Source: Nitrospirota bacterium (GTDB taxonomy: Bacteria; Nitrospirota; Thermodesulfovibrionia; Thermodesulfovibrionales; SM23-35). Taken from it: DNA of 64,000 nt. The notes under the pieces were generated by a model. It was not told the DNA's origin and made no database searches. It was given only the letters and a program-made list of their open reading frames with translations. Both the position numbers and the translations under genes were made by a program. Shown here one piece after another: positions 43,180 to 52,513 of the stretch (position 1 is its first letter; each line of letters begins with the position of its first letter). The stretch lies in assembly GCA_014859105.1 (NCBI GenBank), contig JACUUX010000009.1, positions 1-64,000 on the forward strand. Reading direction: 5' to 3'.

Positions 43180-43953
43180 CTATTTCTTAGAGTATATTTC
43201 AAATGCTTCCTCTACAGAGGCGCCTTTATGAACGATCGACCTTATCGCTTTAATCATCCCTAAGGGGTTACCACTCTGGAAAATATTCCTTCCCATATCA
43301 ACACCCGCAGCTCCTTCTGTAATCGCATTCTTTGTCATTTGTAATGCATCCCTCTCGGGAATCTTTTTTCCTCCTGCCATAACAATAGGGACAGGACATC
43401 CTTCTGCCACTTTATAGAAATCCTCGCAATAATATGTTTTTACAAAATGTGCTCCTATCTCTGCTGCAATCCTGCATGCAAGTCCAAGATAGCGTGCATC
43501 CCTCCCCATTTCCTTGCCAACTGCTGTTACAGCAAGCACGGGCATTCCGAACCTCTCTGCTTCATTTACCAATCTTCCAAGATTCGATATCGTTCTATCC
43601 TCGTTGCGCGCACCTACAAAAATAGACATCCCGACTCCTGATGCATTAAGCCTTATCGCCTCTTCCATAGAGGTGGTAATATCTTCATTGGATAATTCTC
43701 CAAGAATACTCGGGCCACCGGAGACCCTGAGACATATAGCAGTATCACTTTTTGGATCAATACAGGTTCTCAGCATGCCCCTTGTTATGAACAGACAGTC
43801 TGCAAAGGAAATAAGGGGTCTGACGGTCTTCCCGGGATCTCTCAGCCCTGTTGTGGGACCCTGGAAGTAGCCATGGTCAACTGCAAGCATGACGGTTTTT
43901 CCTGTTTTTGCCTTGATGATACGTGACAGCCTGTTTTTTATTCCAAAATCCAT
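43180..43953 (-). CDS. Class I aldolase of the DeoC/LsrF/ADH-synthase group
   Basis: This 257-residue TIM barrel has the Schiff-base Lys in GAHFVKTYYCEDF, DHGYFQGPTTGL at the N-terminus and the phosphate-binding GAAGVDMGRNIFQ at the C-terminus. LsrF (autoinducer-2 phosphate thiolase), archaeal fructose-bisphosphate aldolase and 2-amino-3,7-dideoxy-heptulosonate synthase share this fold. LsrF-like is the closest by eye, but no lsr genes accompany it. The neighbouring dehydrogenase could act on the same sugar phosphate family. Confidence 0.82.
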   Translation of the reverse strand: MDFGIKNRLSRIIKAKTGKTVMLAVDHGYFQGPTTGLRDPGKTVRPLISFADCLFITRGMLRTCIDPKSDTAICLRVSGGPSILGELSNEDITTSMEEAIRLNASGVGMSIFVGARNEDRTISNLGRLVNEAERFGMPVLAVTAVGKEMGRDARYLGLACRIAAEIGAHFVKTYYCEDFYKVAEGCPVPIVMAGGKKIPERDALQMTKNAITEGAAGVDMGRNIFQSGNPLGMIKAIRSIVHKGASVEEAFEIYSKK

Positions 43954-44040
43954 GATTGGCCCCCTCTGTTGATTATTTGTTGAAAGTATATAAAAAGAGG
44001 TAGTTACCTGTCAAAAGAGTAAACCCCGTTAGCTCTTTTA

Positions 44041-44241
44041 ATTCATAGCGAACTCCGTTCCAATGGTTGATACTTTAAGCTGTCATTCCCGCAAGCCCTG
44101 TTAGAAAGTTCATTTCTAACGGGGCTTGCCGGGAATCCTTCTGTAAACAAAGAAAGATTCTGGACTGATCCCTGACAAGCAGGGACAAGAGCCAGAATGA
44201 CAAAAAATCTTAAACAACTTTTAAGATTTTTAAGGATTAAC
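44041..44241 (-). repeat. Dispersed repeat family, copy D (inverted)
   Basis: Ends and TCAGGGATCAGTCCAGAATC core match copies A and C. The CCCCCTAACCCCC stretch is replaced by a hairpin around CGTTAGAAATGAACTTTCTAACG. It occupies much of the 570-bp gap 43954-44523. Confidence 0.8.
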
Positions 44242-44260
44242 AGAGTTCACTATTAATGAA

Positions 44261-44460
44261 TAACCCTGCGGCAGAGACCGCAGGGTATCAAAAAAAAGAT
44301 ACAAAGAATATTGTCATTCCCCGACCCCCGATTACAACCTTCGAGGGCATGCTTAATCGGGGAATCCAGAGAAAGTACAAAAAACTGGATTGTCCGGTCA
44401 AGCCGGACAATGACGGACATACAAAAACAAGGTAACCCCACAGCATAGACAGTGTGGTAT
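44261..44460. repeat. Composite hairpin-palindrome-hairpin cluster, second example
   Basis: A hairpin with a perfect 8-bp stem (CCCTGCGG/CCGCAGGG, 44264-44285, ending GGTATCAAA), then a GTCATTCC...CAATGAC paired palindrome (44313-44414), then a decayed hairpin of the first type (44435-44460). Same order as 24183-24366. Confidence 0.65.
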
Positions 44461-44523
44461 TGAAAATTTAATAAATTAAGATAAGGAGATAGAAAGAAAG
44501 CAAGGTAACTGTTAAAATAAAAA

Positions 44524-47500
44524 ATGGAGAAAAAAACAAAAAAAATACTGTATCTCATATTATTTTTAGTCGTTACGGGGCTGGCAGTCTTTATTGCCAG
44601 AGGGCCGTATTTATCGGACGCTCTTGAAAAGCTTATAATTTCTGAATTAGAAGCTGCCTCGGGTAAAAAGATAGCAATGGACAAGATTTATCTGAATCTG
44701 TTCCCTCTTTTTATAGAAGCTCAGGATGTGAGGTTTTCCGATATCAATGATGAAATAATACTATCGGTTAAAAAAGTAAAAGGTTATATGGGACTTTCCG
44801 AAATTCTCAGCAGGTATATTTCTATAAATAGACTTGTAATAAATGAACCCCTGATATCTGCTGATAGAACACAAATTGAAGAGATAATTAAAAATGTCCA
44901 GGAATATCTTAAAAAGGAAAAAGAACCGACCATTAAGGTCAAGGTAAAAGTAATCGAGGTTATTAAAGGAACTGCTGATATAAGGGACGATGAGCTGAAA
45001 GCATTTGTTGATTTAAAAGGCCTCGCAGCGGAATTGATTTTAAGGCGCAACCAGAAACTCCATGCTTCTGTTAAAGAACTTGCAGTGGAAAGAGAGGGGT
45101 GGCCGAAGATTGAATGCGATTTAAAAACTTTGATGTCTTTTAAAGATGATGTTGTTGAGTTAAGGCATATTGAGATAAATTCCTTTGGTTCTGCGTTTTC
45201 AGGAACAGGTTTTTATTCTGATGGTAAAGGCACACTGAAAACGCAGGTAGCTTTGCTGGTCGAATCAGTTAAGCGCTTTTTAAACCTTGCGCAGAAAGGC
45301 GAAGGGAGAATAGCTGCAGATGGTGAAATAAGACTTTCAGGATACGATAAAACACAAGGCGCAAGACTGTTAGAAAATATTTTTATAGATCTGAAACTGG
45401 ATGGTGATTTTTATCTCCAGACTTTAATGGAGCTTCTGAAGGTAAAGGAAAAAACAGAGGGGTTTGTCAACTTTCATGGCAGTGTCAAAGGAGCTTTATC
45501 TGATATTTCCGGAGATGCAAAGGCAACCCTGAGAAAAGGCAACCTTTTTGGAGTTGATATAGACAAACTCACCTGCAACGTTTCCTACAATAACGGAATA
45601 ATGAAGTTCGAAAAAGGCAATGCTTCTCTTTATACTGGTACAGCTCAGGCTAATGCATCTTTGAGTCTTCCGGTTGTCGATTTTTTTACACTTGATGTAA
45701 AGTTTAATTCAATAGACAGCATCGCAGCACTCATACTTATTGGATGGGAGCCGGATATACCAGCCGGAAAAGTGGACGGCGAGCTGACAACATCAGGTAA
45801 AAAATTCAATCCCGACGGATGGTTCATATATAAATCTTTAAGTGCTGAGAAAAGGGGGAAAGGTAAAAGGCTCAAACTTGAAAATGATAATATCCTAAGC
45901 AGAATAAGAAACATAAAAGGAACCTACTCTTTAAGGAATAGCATACTTTCTTTATCAGACATGCAGATAAGCACCCCCCTTTCAGATTTATATGCAAATG
46001 GAACGGTTGATTTAGAAAGTAAATCCCTCGACCTTAAAAGCAGTCTTTTTACAAATGATATCTCTGAGATTACATCGCCGTATTACACGGGTATTAAAGG
46101 GCGTGGCGAATTTTCAGGAGACCTGAGCGGAACATTCGATAATCCGGAGATATCCGGAAAAGCTGATTTTTCAAATGTCGCACTTGAAGGTTATACCTTG
46201 AACAGCATTATAACCGAATTTTCATATGAAAAAAATCTGCTCAGGATATTTAAATCTGTTTTAAAATCACCTGATGAAGAACATATCTTGAGCGGTAAAA
46301 TATCTTTCCCTGAAGCAGAGGAATTATTCGATTTCTCCGGGCCGGTTTATGATCTTACAGCATCAATTAAAAATTCGCGTTTAGAAAATATCTTACAGAC
46401 ATTTTCCGGGGACTTTTCAGCTGCGGGCAAACTGTCTGCAGATATCAATATAAGAGGCATGGATGCAGAGTTCGATATTTCAGGAAAAGCTGTTATAAAA
46501 GAAGCATCAGCCTTCGATCTTTCTTTTGACTCAGCTTCGACGAACTTTAAGTATATAAACAACGAGCTTTCTTTAAAGAATATTAAAATCAGGAAGGAGA
46601 AATCTATTCTGACTGCTGAAGGTAAATTACTTCCTGATAATAGATTTTCTTATATCGCATCCTCTGAAAATATTTTTTTAAAAGACTTCGGACTTCACCA
46701 TATACCTGAGGATGCAGCTATCAGCCTGAAATCAGAAGGATACGGCACATTTGACAACCCTGTAATTACATTAAGTGCAAGGGTCTTAGGTGGCACATTT
46801 AAAGACATAAATATGGGGACCGGCAATATTGATGCTACGATCAAAAACAGGGATATATTTGTAAAGGCTGCATTATTTAATGAAAAAATGAGGCTTGCGG
46901 GTAAGGGATATCTCGATGATAAATTGCCATGGACTGCTGAAATACAAATCCAGCCTGGCAGATACGATTTCATCATCAGCTCTATACTGAAAGAGGTTCC
47001 GGAGGACCTTAATCTTAACCTCGAAGGTGCCATCAATATGGAAGGAGACAGAAAAAACATTAGAGCTTCAGCCAGTATAAACCACCTGACACTTTCACTC
47101 TTCGAGCAAACATTTACTAACGATTCTAATATAAATATTCTTTTAAAAAATAGAAACCTTTCTTTAACCTCCTTTGCAATCAGAAGCGGCACAACTTCAT
47201 TCAGACTCGGGGGAGGAATTGAGATCGGGAAAGAATATGACCTGCTTCTCGAAGGAAGTTCTTCTCTGTCACCATTGAAAGGCATGTCGAAGAAAATAAG
47301 TTATCTGAGGGGAGATGCTGATTTTGTCTTTTCCATAAGCAGCAAGTGGGAAAAGCCTGAAATAAATGGCCGAATGAGTGTCTTGAACGCCTCTCTCGGT
47401 TTGAGAGACTATCCCACTTATATCAGTTCGATAAACGGCAATATTCACATTGACAAGGACAGGATAATTCTGGATAAACTTACAGGGAAAATAGGAGGAG

Positions 47501-48513
47501 GCGATGTTAACATATCAGGCCTTGTATACCTGAAAGCCTTCGATATAGAAGGATTTTATCTTGAGGCTCAGCTTGGCAATATAACTGCCTTGATTTCAAA
47601 GGATTTCAACATAAATTTCAGCGGTTCACTTCTATATAAGGGCACCCTGGACACTCAGAGTATTATCGGCGATATACACATCAACAGGGCACGTTTCAGA
47701 GAAACGGTGGAGTGGAAAACCTGGCTTCTTACAGCAAAACCCAAGGAGATTCCAAAACCTGAAGTTTCTGCATTCGAAATGGCTGAACTAAATATAAGGA
47801 TTTCGGGAAGTAAGAACATTTCTATTGACAATAATATTGCGAGGGCTCCCGTAGCCATAAGAGGGGATATGATATTAAAAGGTTCTATATCTAACCCCAT
47901 AATCCTTGGAAGACTCGAATCAACGGAAGGATATGTTTTTTTCAGAAATAATGAATTCAGAATAATCTATGCCAGTGTTGATTTTGCAGACCCCACCAGG
48001 ATCAGGCCAATTATTAATCTAAATGCAGAGACATCGGTAAGGGGATACAACATCAGGTTAAATCTTGAAGGGCAGATGGAACACTTTGACCTCGTTCTGT
48101 CCTCTACCCCGCACATCGAAGAGACAGATATCCTCGCCCTGCTTACCGTAGGACAGATAGGAAAACAACTGAAGGGGCTTGAAGGAGGTATCGGTGCAGG
48201 AGAGGCAACCTCCTTCATTACGGGAAAAGCCCAGGACCTTATTGAAGAAAGGCTCAGGGGATTAACAGGATTGGACAGGTTTCAGTTTGAACCATATGTA
48301 TCTAAAACCACAGGCACAGTGCAACCCAGGGTAACGGTGTCTGAGAGAGTTGGCGACAGGTTGTTTGTGACATATACTACCTCGCTGGGTTCTGCCGAAG
48401 AACAGATTTTAAAGCTCGAATATTCTCTTGATAAGAATATCTCTCTTGTGGGACTGAGGGATGAAAGAGGCAGTGTCGGAGGCGACATCAAGTTAAGGTT
48501 CGAGTTCAAATGA
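44524..48513 (+). CDS. tamB: TamB-like AsmA-family inner-membrane protein
   Basis: This 1329-residue protein has one N-terminal signal anchor (~8-25), then a very long periplasmic beta-taco of repeated amphipathic strands. The C-terminal ~200 residues form the conserved TamB domain (LNIRISGSKNISIDNN, GRLESTEGYVFF, SGPTRIRPIIN-like ADPTRIRPIINLNAETSVRGYNI, TDILALLTVGQIG). It spans the periplasm and helps move phospholipid and assemble beta-barrels together with a TamA/BamA partner. It overlaps the BamA-like gene by four bases. Confidence 0.93.
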   Translation: MEKKTKKILYLILFLVVTGLAVFIARGPYLSDALEKLIISELEAASGKKIAMDKIYLNLFPLFIEAQDVRFSDINDEIILSVKKVKGYMGLSEILSRYISINRLVINEPLISADRTQIEEIIKNVQEYLKKEKEPTIKVKVKVIEVIKGTADIRDDELKAFVDLKGLAAELILRRNQKLHASVKELAVEREGWPKIECDLKTLMSFKDDVVELRHIEINSFGSAFSGTGFYSDGKGTLKTQVALLVESVKRFLNLAQKGEGRIAADGEIRLSGYDKTQGARLLENIFIDLKLDGDFYLQTLMELLKVKEKTEGFVNFHGSVKGALSDISGDAKATLRKGNLFGVDIDKLTCNVSYNNGIMKFEKGNASLYTGTAQANASLSLPVVDFFTLDVKFNSIDSIAALILIGWEPDIPAGKVDGELTTSGKKFNPDGWFIYKSLSAEKRGKGKRLKLENDNILSRIRNIKGTYSLRNSILSLSDMQISTPLSDLYANGTVDLESKSLDLKSSLFTNDISEITSPYYTGIKGRGEFSGDLSGTFDNPEISGKADFSNVALEGYTLNSIITEFSYEKNLLRIFKSVLKSPDEEHILSGKISFPEAEELFDFSGPVYDLTASIKNSRLENILQTFSGDFSAAGKLSADINIRGMDAEFDISGKAVIKEASAFDLSFDSASTNFKYINNELSLKNIKIRKEKSILTAEGKLLPDNRFSYIASSENIFLKDFGLHHIPEDAAISLKSEGYGTFDNPVITLSARVLGGTFKDINMGTGNIDATIKNRDIFVKAALFNEKMRLAGKGYLDDKLPWTAEIQIQPGRYDFIISSILKEVPEDLNLNLEGAINMEGDRKNIRASASINHLTLSLFEQTFTNDSNINILLKNRNLSLTSFAIRSGTTSFRLGGGIEIGKEYDLLLEGSSSLSPLKGMSKKISYLRGDADFVFSISSKWEKPEINGRMSVLNASLGLRDYPTYISSINGNIHIDKDRIILDKLTGKIGGGDVNISGLVYLKAFDIEGFYLEAQLGNITALISKDFNINFSGSLLYKGTLDTQSIIGDIHINRARFRETVEWKTWLLTAKPKEIPKPEVSAFEMAELNIRISGSKNISIDNNIARAPVAIRGDMILKGSISNPIILGRLESTEGYVFFRNNEFRIIYASVDFADPTRIRPIINLNAETSVRGYNIRLNLEGQMEHFDLVLSSTPHIEETDILALLTVGQIGKQLKGLEGGIGAGEATSFITGKAQDLIEERLRGLTGLDRFQFEPYVSKTTGTVQPRVTVSERVGDRLFVTYTTSLGSAEEQILKLEYSLDKNISLVGLRDERGSVGGDIKLRFEFK

Positions 48514-51212
48514 ACAATAAATGGAAAATATGGAACAGAAGGTTTATATCTTTTTCATTCTACTGCATACTTCTTAATTTTCTTATGTGTTTTGCGGGTG
48601 ATGCTGCCGGCTCAATAGTCAGCGAGATAGAAATTAAAGGGCTTTATTCAATAGGAAAGGATGAACTCCTCTATCTACTTGATATTGATCGCGGAAAAAC
48701 AATAAATGAAGAAAGTGTCCGGTCAGGGATAAAAAGGGCATTTCTCAAGGGTATCTTTGAGGATTTATCTATCGAGACAACAGGTGAAGAAGAAGTAAAA
48801 GTAAGCATTCATGTTAAAGAAAGAAATGTTGTTAATAAAATATATATAAACGGTGACCATCCCTTTTCCGGAAAGACCATGAAGGAATTATTTCCTTTAA
48901 AAGAAAATCAGGCAATGATATGTGATATTCTCAACCAGGCTGAGAAAGAATTAAAGAAAGAATTATCTTTGCGCGGCTTTCCCGTTGCTCATGTTAAAAC
49001 AGAGATCGAAAAATTAAAGAAACCTCACAGGATCAATATACATCTGCAGATTCATTCAGGTAAACCGGTCAGAATTAAAAAAATAAACATCTCCGGCACA
49101 CAGGAAGATATTAAAGCCATAATCCAATTGTCCGAGGGGGACGTTTACGATCAGACAATTCTGATTGAGGACCTGGACAGAATAAAGAGGCACTTCAAAA
49201 AAAAAGAATATTTCAGGCCCGTTGTCGGACCGTATAGCTTTACCGACGGGGTTCTCAATATATCTGTCAACTCCGGGAAACGCCTTAAGATTTCCATAGA
49301 AGGCAATCATAAAGTCTCTTCCAGGACTCTGATGAAGGAGATGCCTTTTTTTGTATTTGAAGACTTCAGCGATGACCTTGCTGAAGAAGCAGTCCACAGG
49401 ATGTTGTCCGTTTACCATATAAAAGGACATCCCTTTGCACAGGTCGCACCTGTTATAACGTCAAAGAATGATCTAATTCTTCTCAATTTTTTTATATTCG
49501 AAGGCCCAGGGGTTAAAATACAAACGATTTCTTTCACCGGTACCAGCCTTGAAGAAAAAAGACTCAAAGAGATTATGTCGCTGAAGGAGGGAAAGGCTTA
49601 CAACCCGGATCTCATTGATGCAGACGGGAATACACTGAAAGCGTTTTATAATGCCCTCGGCTATCTGAATGCCGTTATCGAGGAATTCCAGACAGAATAT
49701 GACGAAGAGTCCAATACTATAGACATTCTGATCCGTGTCAATGAAGGATTAAAAACAGAGATAGAAAATGTGATTATCACCGGGACAAAACACACTACAG
49801 AAGCAGACGTAAGAAAGGCAGTTAATATAAAACCCGGAGATACATATAATGAGGTTGATATTTCAGATGCACGCTTCAGGGTTATCGAATTATATAACAG
49901 CAGAGGTTTTCCGGATGCAAAAGTTACAGTCATGAGAGACTTTCATAATAATAAAGCTTCTGTAACATTTCAAATAGAGGAAGGAGATGAAATACATCTC
50001 GGCAAAACTATTATTAAAGGTAATTACCAGACAAAATACGGAGCAATAAAAAGAGAATTGAAACATGAAGAGTGTATGCACTTCAATTACAGCCTCCTTA
50101 TGGAAGACCGGCGAAAGCTCTACAGACTGGGTCTGTTTACAGATATCGATATCGAATTGCTGGACAGATATGATAACAAAAAGGATGTCCTGATGAAAAT
50201 ACAGGAGGGTAAGGCAGGTGCTGTGGAACTGAGTTTTGGATATGCAGAATACGAGAGGTTCAGGGGCATCCTCGATGTGAGTTACAGGAACCTGTGGGGC
50301 ATGAACAGACAGGCGTCGGTGCGGTTTGAATTAAGTTCGCTTGAGAGAAGGTTTATTTTACAGTACTATGAACCATGGTTTCTGAATAGACCCCTACCCT
50401 TCAGGGCATTTTATCTCCATGAGGACAAAAAGGAGATAAACATTGATACAAGGGAAACCCGCTACAGGATAAAGAGGGATACCGCTACTGCCGGTATAGA
50501 AAAAAGCTTAACTGATAAATTGATGTCTGAAGTGTACTATGAATTCTCGGTTGTGAAAACATTTGATGTAAAGCCTGATGTTATACTTACAAAAGATGAC
50601 ACCGGTACACTTATAATAAGCGGGCTACGGTCCGGTATTATTTACGATACAAGAGATCATCCTTTTTATCCCCGGAAAGGAATCCTATCAGGAGTATCGG
50701 CGAAAATCACTGCACCTGTTTTTTTATCAGAAACTGATTTTTTAAAAGTCATGTTCTATTTTAATACATATTATGAAATCACGAGAGGAATTGTCCTTGC
50801 TGCATCAATGCGGGGCGGTGTTGCACAGGGGTTTTTCGATACCCGGGACCTTCCGATAGTTGAGAGATTTTTCCTCGGAGGTAGAACTACCGTAAGAGGT
50901 TATGAGCAGGATTCACTCGGGCCAAAGGGGGTAGACGGAACACCTACAGGCGGGAATGCCTTTTTCATGGAAAATCTCGAGGTAAGGACTTCCCTGGGCA
51001 GGGGCATAGGGCTGGTTGCATTCCTTGACGGAGGTAATGCATGGCTTGATTTAAAAGATATCAATCCTGCTGATTTCAGATTCACTACAGGCCTCGGGTT
51101 ACGATACAATACTCCGGTTGGTCCGTTAAGGATTGACTATGGACATAAACTCCAGAGAGAAAAGGATGAAAGCAAAGGCGAACTGCATTTCAGCATCGGC
51201 CATGCGTTCTGA
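48510..51212 (+). CDS. BamA/TamA-type outer-membrane assembly protein with seven POTRA domains
   Basis: This is a 900-residue Omp85 protein. A signal peptide (~1-34) is followed by about seven POTRA modules, each starting with an I-x-I-x-G strand (~residues 37, 112, 187, 260, 338, 417, 492); classical BamA has five and TamA three. The beta-barrel occupies ~570-900 with the L6 latch motif GGRTTVRGYEQDSLGP and the C-terminal strand ending GELHFSIGHAF. ATG overlaps tamB. Operonic pairing with tamB favours a TamA-like job, but the extra POTRAs leave BamA possible. Confidence 0.9.
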   Translation: MNNKWKIWNRRFISFSFYCILLNFLMCFAGDAAGSIVSEIEIKGLYSIGKDELLYLLDIDRGKTINEESVRSGIKRAFLKGIFEDLSIETTGEEEVKVSIHVKERNVVNKIYINGDHPFSGKTMKELFPLKENQAMICDILNQAEKELKKELSLRGFPVAHVKTEIEKLKKPHRINIHLQIHSGKPVRIKKINISGTQEDIKAIIQLSEGDVYDQTILIEDLDRIKRHFKKKEYFRPVVGPYSFTDGVLNISVNSGKRLKISIEGNHKVSSRTLMKEMPFFVFEDFSDDLAEEAVHRMLSVYHIKGHPFAQVAPVITSKNDLILLNFFIFEGPGVKIQTISFTGTSLEEKRLKEIMSLKEGKAYNPDLIDADGNTLKAFYNALGYLNAVIEEFQTEYDEESNTIDILIRVNEGLKTEIENVIITGTKHTTEADVRKAVNIKPGDTYNEVDISDARFRVIELYNSRGFPDAKVTVMRDFHNNKASVTFQIEEGDEIHLGKTIIKGNYQTKYGAIKRELKHEECMHFNYSLLMEDRRKLYRLGLFTDIDIELLDRYDNKKDVLMKIQEGKAGAVELSFGYAEYERFRGILDVSYRNLWGMNRQASVRFELSSLERRFILQYYEPWFLNRPLPFRAFYLHEDKKEINIDTRETRYRIKRDTATAGIEKSLTDKLMSEVYYEFSVVKTFDVKPDVILTKDDTGTLIISGLRSGIIYDTRDHPFYPRKGILSGVSAKITAPVFLSETDFLKVMFYFNTYYEITRGIVLAASMRGGVAQGFFDTRDLPIVERFFLGGRTTVRGYEQDSLGPKGVDGTPTGGNAFFMENLEVRTSLGRGIGLVAFLDGGNAWLDLKDINPADFRFTTGLGLRYNTPVGPLRIDYGHKLQREKDESKGELHFSIGHAF

Positions 51213-51753
51213 AGAGCAAAAACTCATACTACGGTTTATTTTTTCAGTATTAGTAGTTTTGTCATTGGTCATTGGTCATTGGTCATTGGTCATTGGAGAG
51301 ATCAGGGATCGGGTGGTTGCATATATTGACGACACAGCCATAACACTCAGTGAATTAGAAATGAAATATGCTGAAACATTGAAAGTAATTCCGAATACAA
51401 CAAAGGAGGATGTACTGAATACCATGATCAACAGATCGATTCTCCTGAGAGAGGCTAAAAAGATCAGATTAGAATCACCCTCCGAGGATGAATTACTCAG
51501 GGAATATATCGACCTGAGGATAAGAACTTTTATACTGATAAAAGATGAGGAATTATTTGATTTTCATGAGAAACATCTTGAAGATTTTCAGGGGGAAAAA
51601 TTTGAAGCTGTAAGAGCCGAAATAGAAAAATACCTTATTGAAAAAAAAATAAATGAGCGTCTGAAATTGCATATTCTGGAACTCAGAGAAGATGCCTGTA
51701 TTAAAATAGACTTAAATAAAGACCCGCATAGAAACCCGGCGGATGAACTCTGA
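51202..51753 (+). CDS. SurA/PpiC-like periplasmic chaperone, N-domain only
   Basis: This 183-residue protein begins at the ATG at 51202, 11 bp inside the bamA 3' end; an upstream in-frame ATG (51133) would read through bamA and give no better signal. The signal peptide core (~10-32) is encoded partly by TCATTGG x5. The mature part has SurA-N features: RVVAYIDDTAITLSELEMKYAE, TKEDVLNTMINRSILLREAKK. No parvulin (PPIase) domain follows. Position after the Omp85 gene fits delivery of outer-membrane clients. Confidence 0.78.
   Translation: MRSEEQKLILRFIFSVLVVLSLVIGHWSLVIGEIRDRVVAYIDDTAITLSELEMKYAETLKVIPNTTKEDVLNTMINRSILLREAKKIRLESPSEDELLREYIDLRIRTFILIKDEELFDFHEKHLEDFQGEKFEAVRAEIEKYLIEKKINERLKLHILELREDACIKIDLNKDPHRNPADEL
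51262..51296. repeat. Perfect 7-bp tandem repeat TCATTGG x5 in a signal-peptide region
   Basis: Five perfect units lie 60-95 bp into the SurA-like gene and encode SLVIGHWSLVIG. A gain or loss of one unit shifts the frame, so the tract could switch the gene on and off by slippage. Confidence 0.85.
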
Positions 51754-52513
51754 TCAGTATATATTATTCGCAATTTTTCTCACCCTTCTGACCGGACTTA
51801 CTACAACAATAGGCAGCATTATTGCGCATTTTACAAAAAGCCCTAAATATAAATATCTTGGATTTGCACTTGGTTGTTCAGCAGGAGGCATTATAGGAGT
51901 TACAATGGAAGAAGTGCTTTACAAGATTAAGGATGATATCGGACCTTATCTTACAAACTTTGCTTTTATAGGGGGAATGGTCTTTTCGCTGATCATGACT
52001 TTCATTTTCAAACTTGAAACAATAGAAAAGAGAATAAGCAGTCCCGATATGAAAATAATGAGAAGGGATGTCGTAACAGCTATCAGGCTGTTTGTGCATA
52101 ATATTCCTGAAGGCATAATGGTTTTTCTTTCCACTCTTGTTTCTATTGAGACGGGGATCTTTGTCGCAGTAGCTGTGGCCATGCACAATATCCCCCAGGG
52201 ATTTTCGTTATCAATCTCAACCTTCTACATAACGCAGGATACGAAAAGGTCATTTCTATATTCTTTTTTTTCGGGATTCATCGAACCCTTTTGTGCGATT
52301 TTGACTGCATTGATTGTATTACCTTTTCTAACAGGAGTATACCTTTATCTTCTGCTGGCCTTTGTATCGGGGGTTTTGATCTACGTCAGCCTGTGCGAGT
52401 TGATTCCAATTGCACATAAATATGGTGAAGAAAGTAGCATTTTCATGGGAATTATTGCAGGAATGAGCATAATGATTTTCAGCCTTACCATTGTTCACCT
52501 CTTAATTTTATGA
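51743..52513 (+). CDS. ZIP-family divalent metal transporter
   Basis: This is a 256-residue protein with eight transmembrane segments. The metal-site helices are visible: FVHNIPEGIMVFLS in TM4 and AMHNIPQGFSLSIS in TM5, with the conserved His-Asn-x-Pro-Glu/Gln-Gly. It resembles ZupT-type importers of zinc, iron or manganese. The start overlaps the SurA-like stop by 11 bp, so it belongs to the tamB-bamA operon. It converges with the Usp gene, overlapping by 19 bp. Confidence 0.88.
   Translation: MNSDQYILFAIFLTLLTGLTTTIGSIIAHFTKSPKYKYLGFALGCSAGGIIGVTMEEVLYKIKDDIGPYLTNFAFIGGMVFSLIMTFIFKLETIEKRISSPDMKIMRRDVVTAIRLFVHNIPEGIMVFLSTLVSIETGIFVAVAVAMHNIPQGFSLSISTFYITQDTKRSFLYSFFSGFIEPFCAILTALIVLPFLTGVYLYLLLAFVSGVLIYVSLCELIPIAHKYGEESSIFMGIIAGMSIMIFSLTIVHLLIL

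Noticed and set aside
51133-51201. Longer N-terminus for the SurA-like gene
   Set aside because: It would extend 23 residues through bamA coding DNA and put a charged stretch before the signal peptide. ATG 51202 gives a normal signal peptide.
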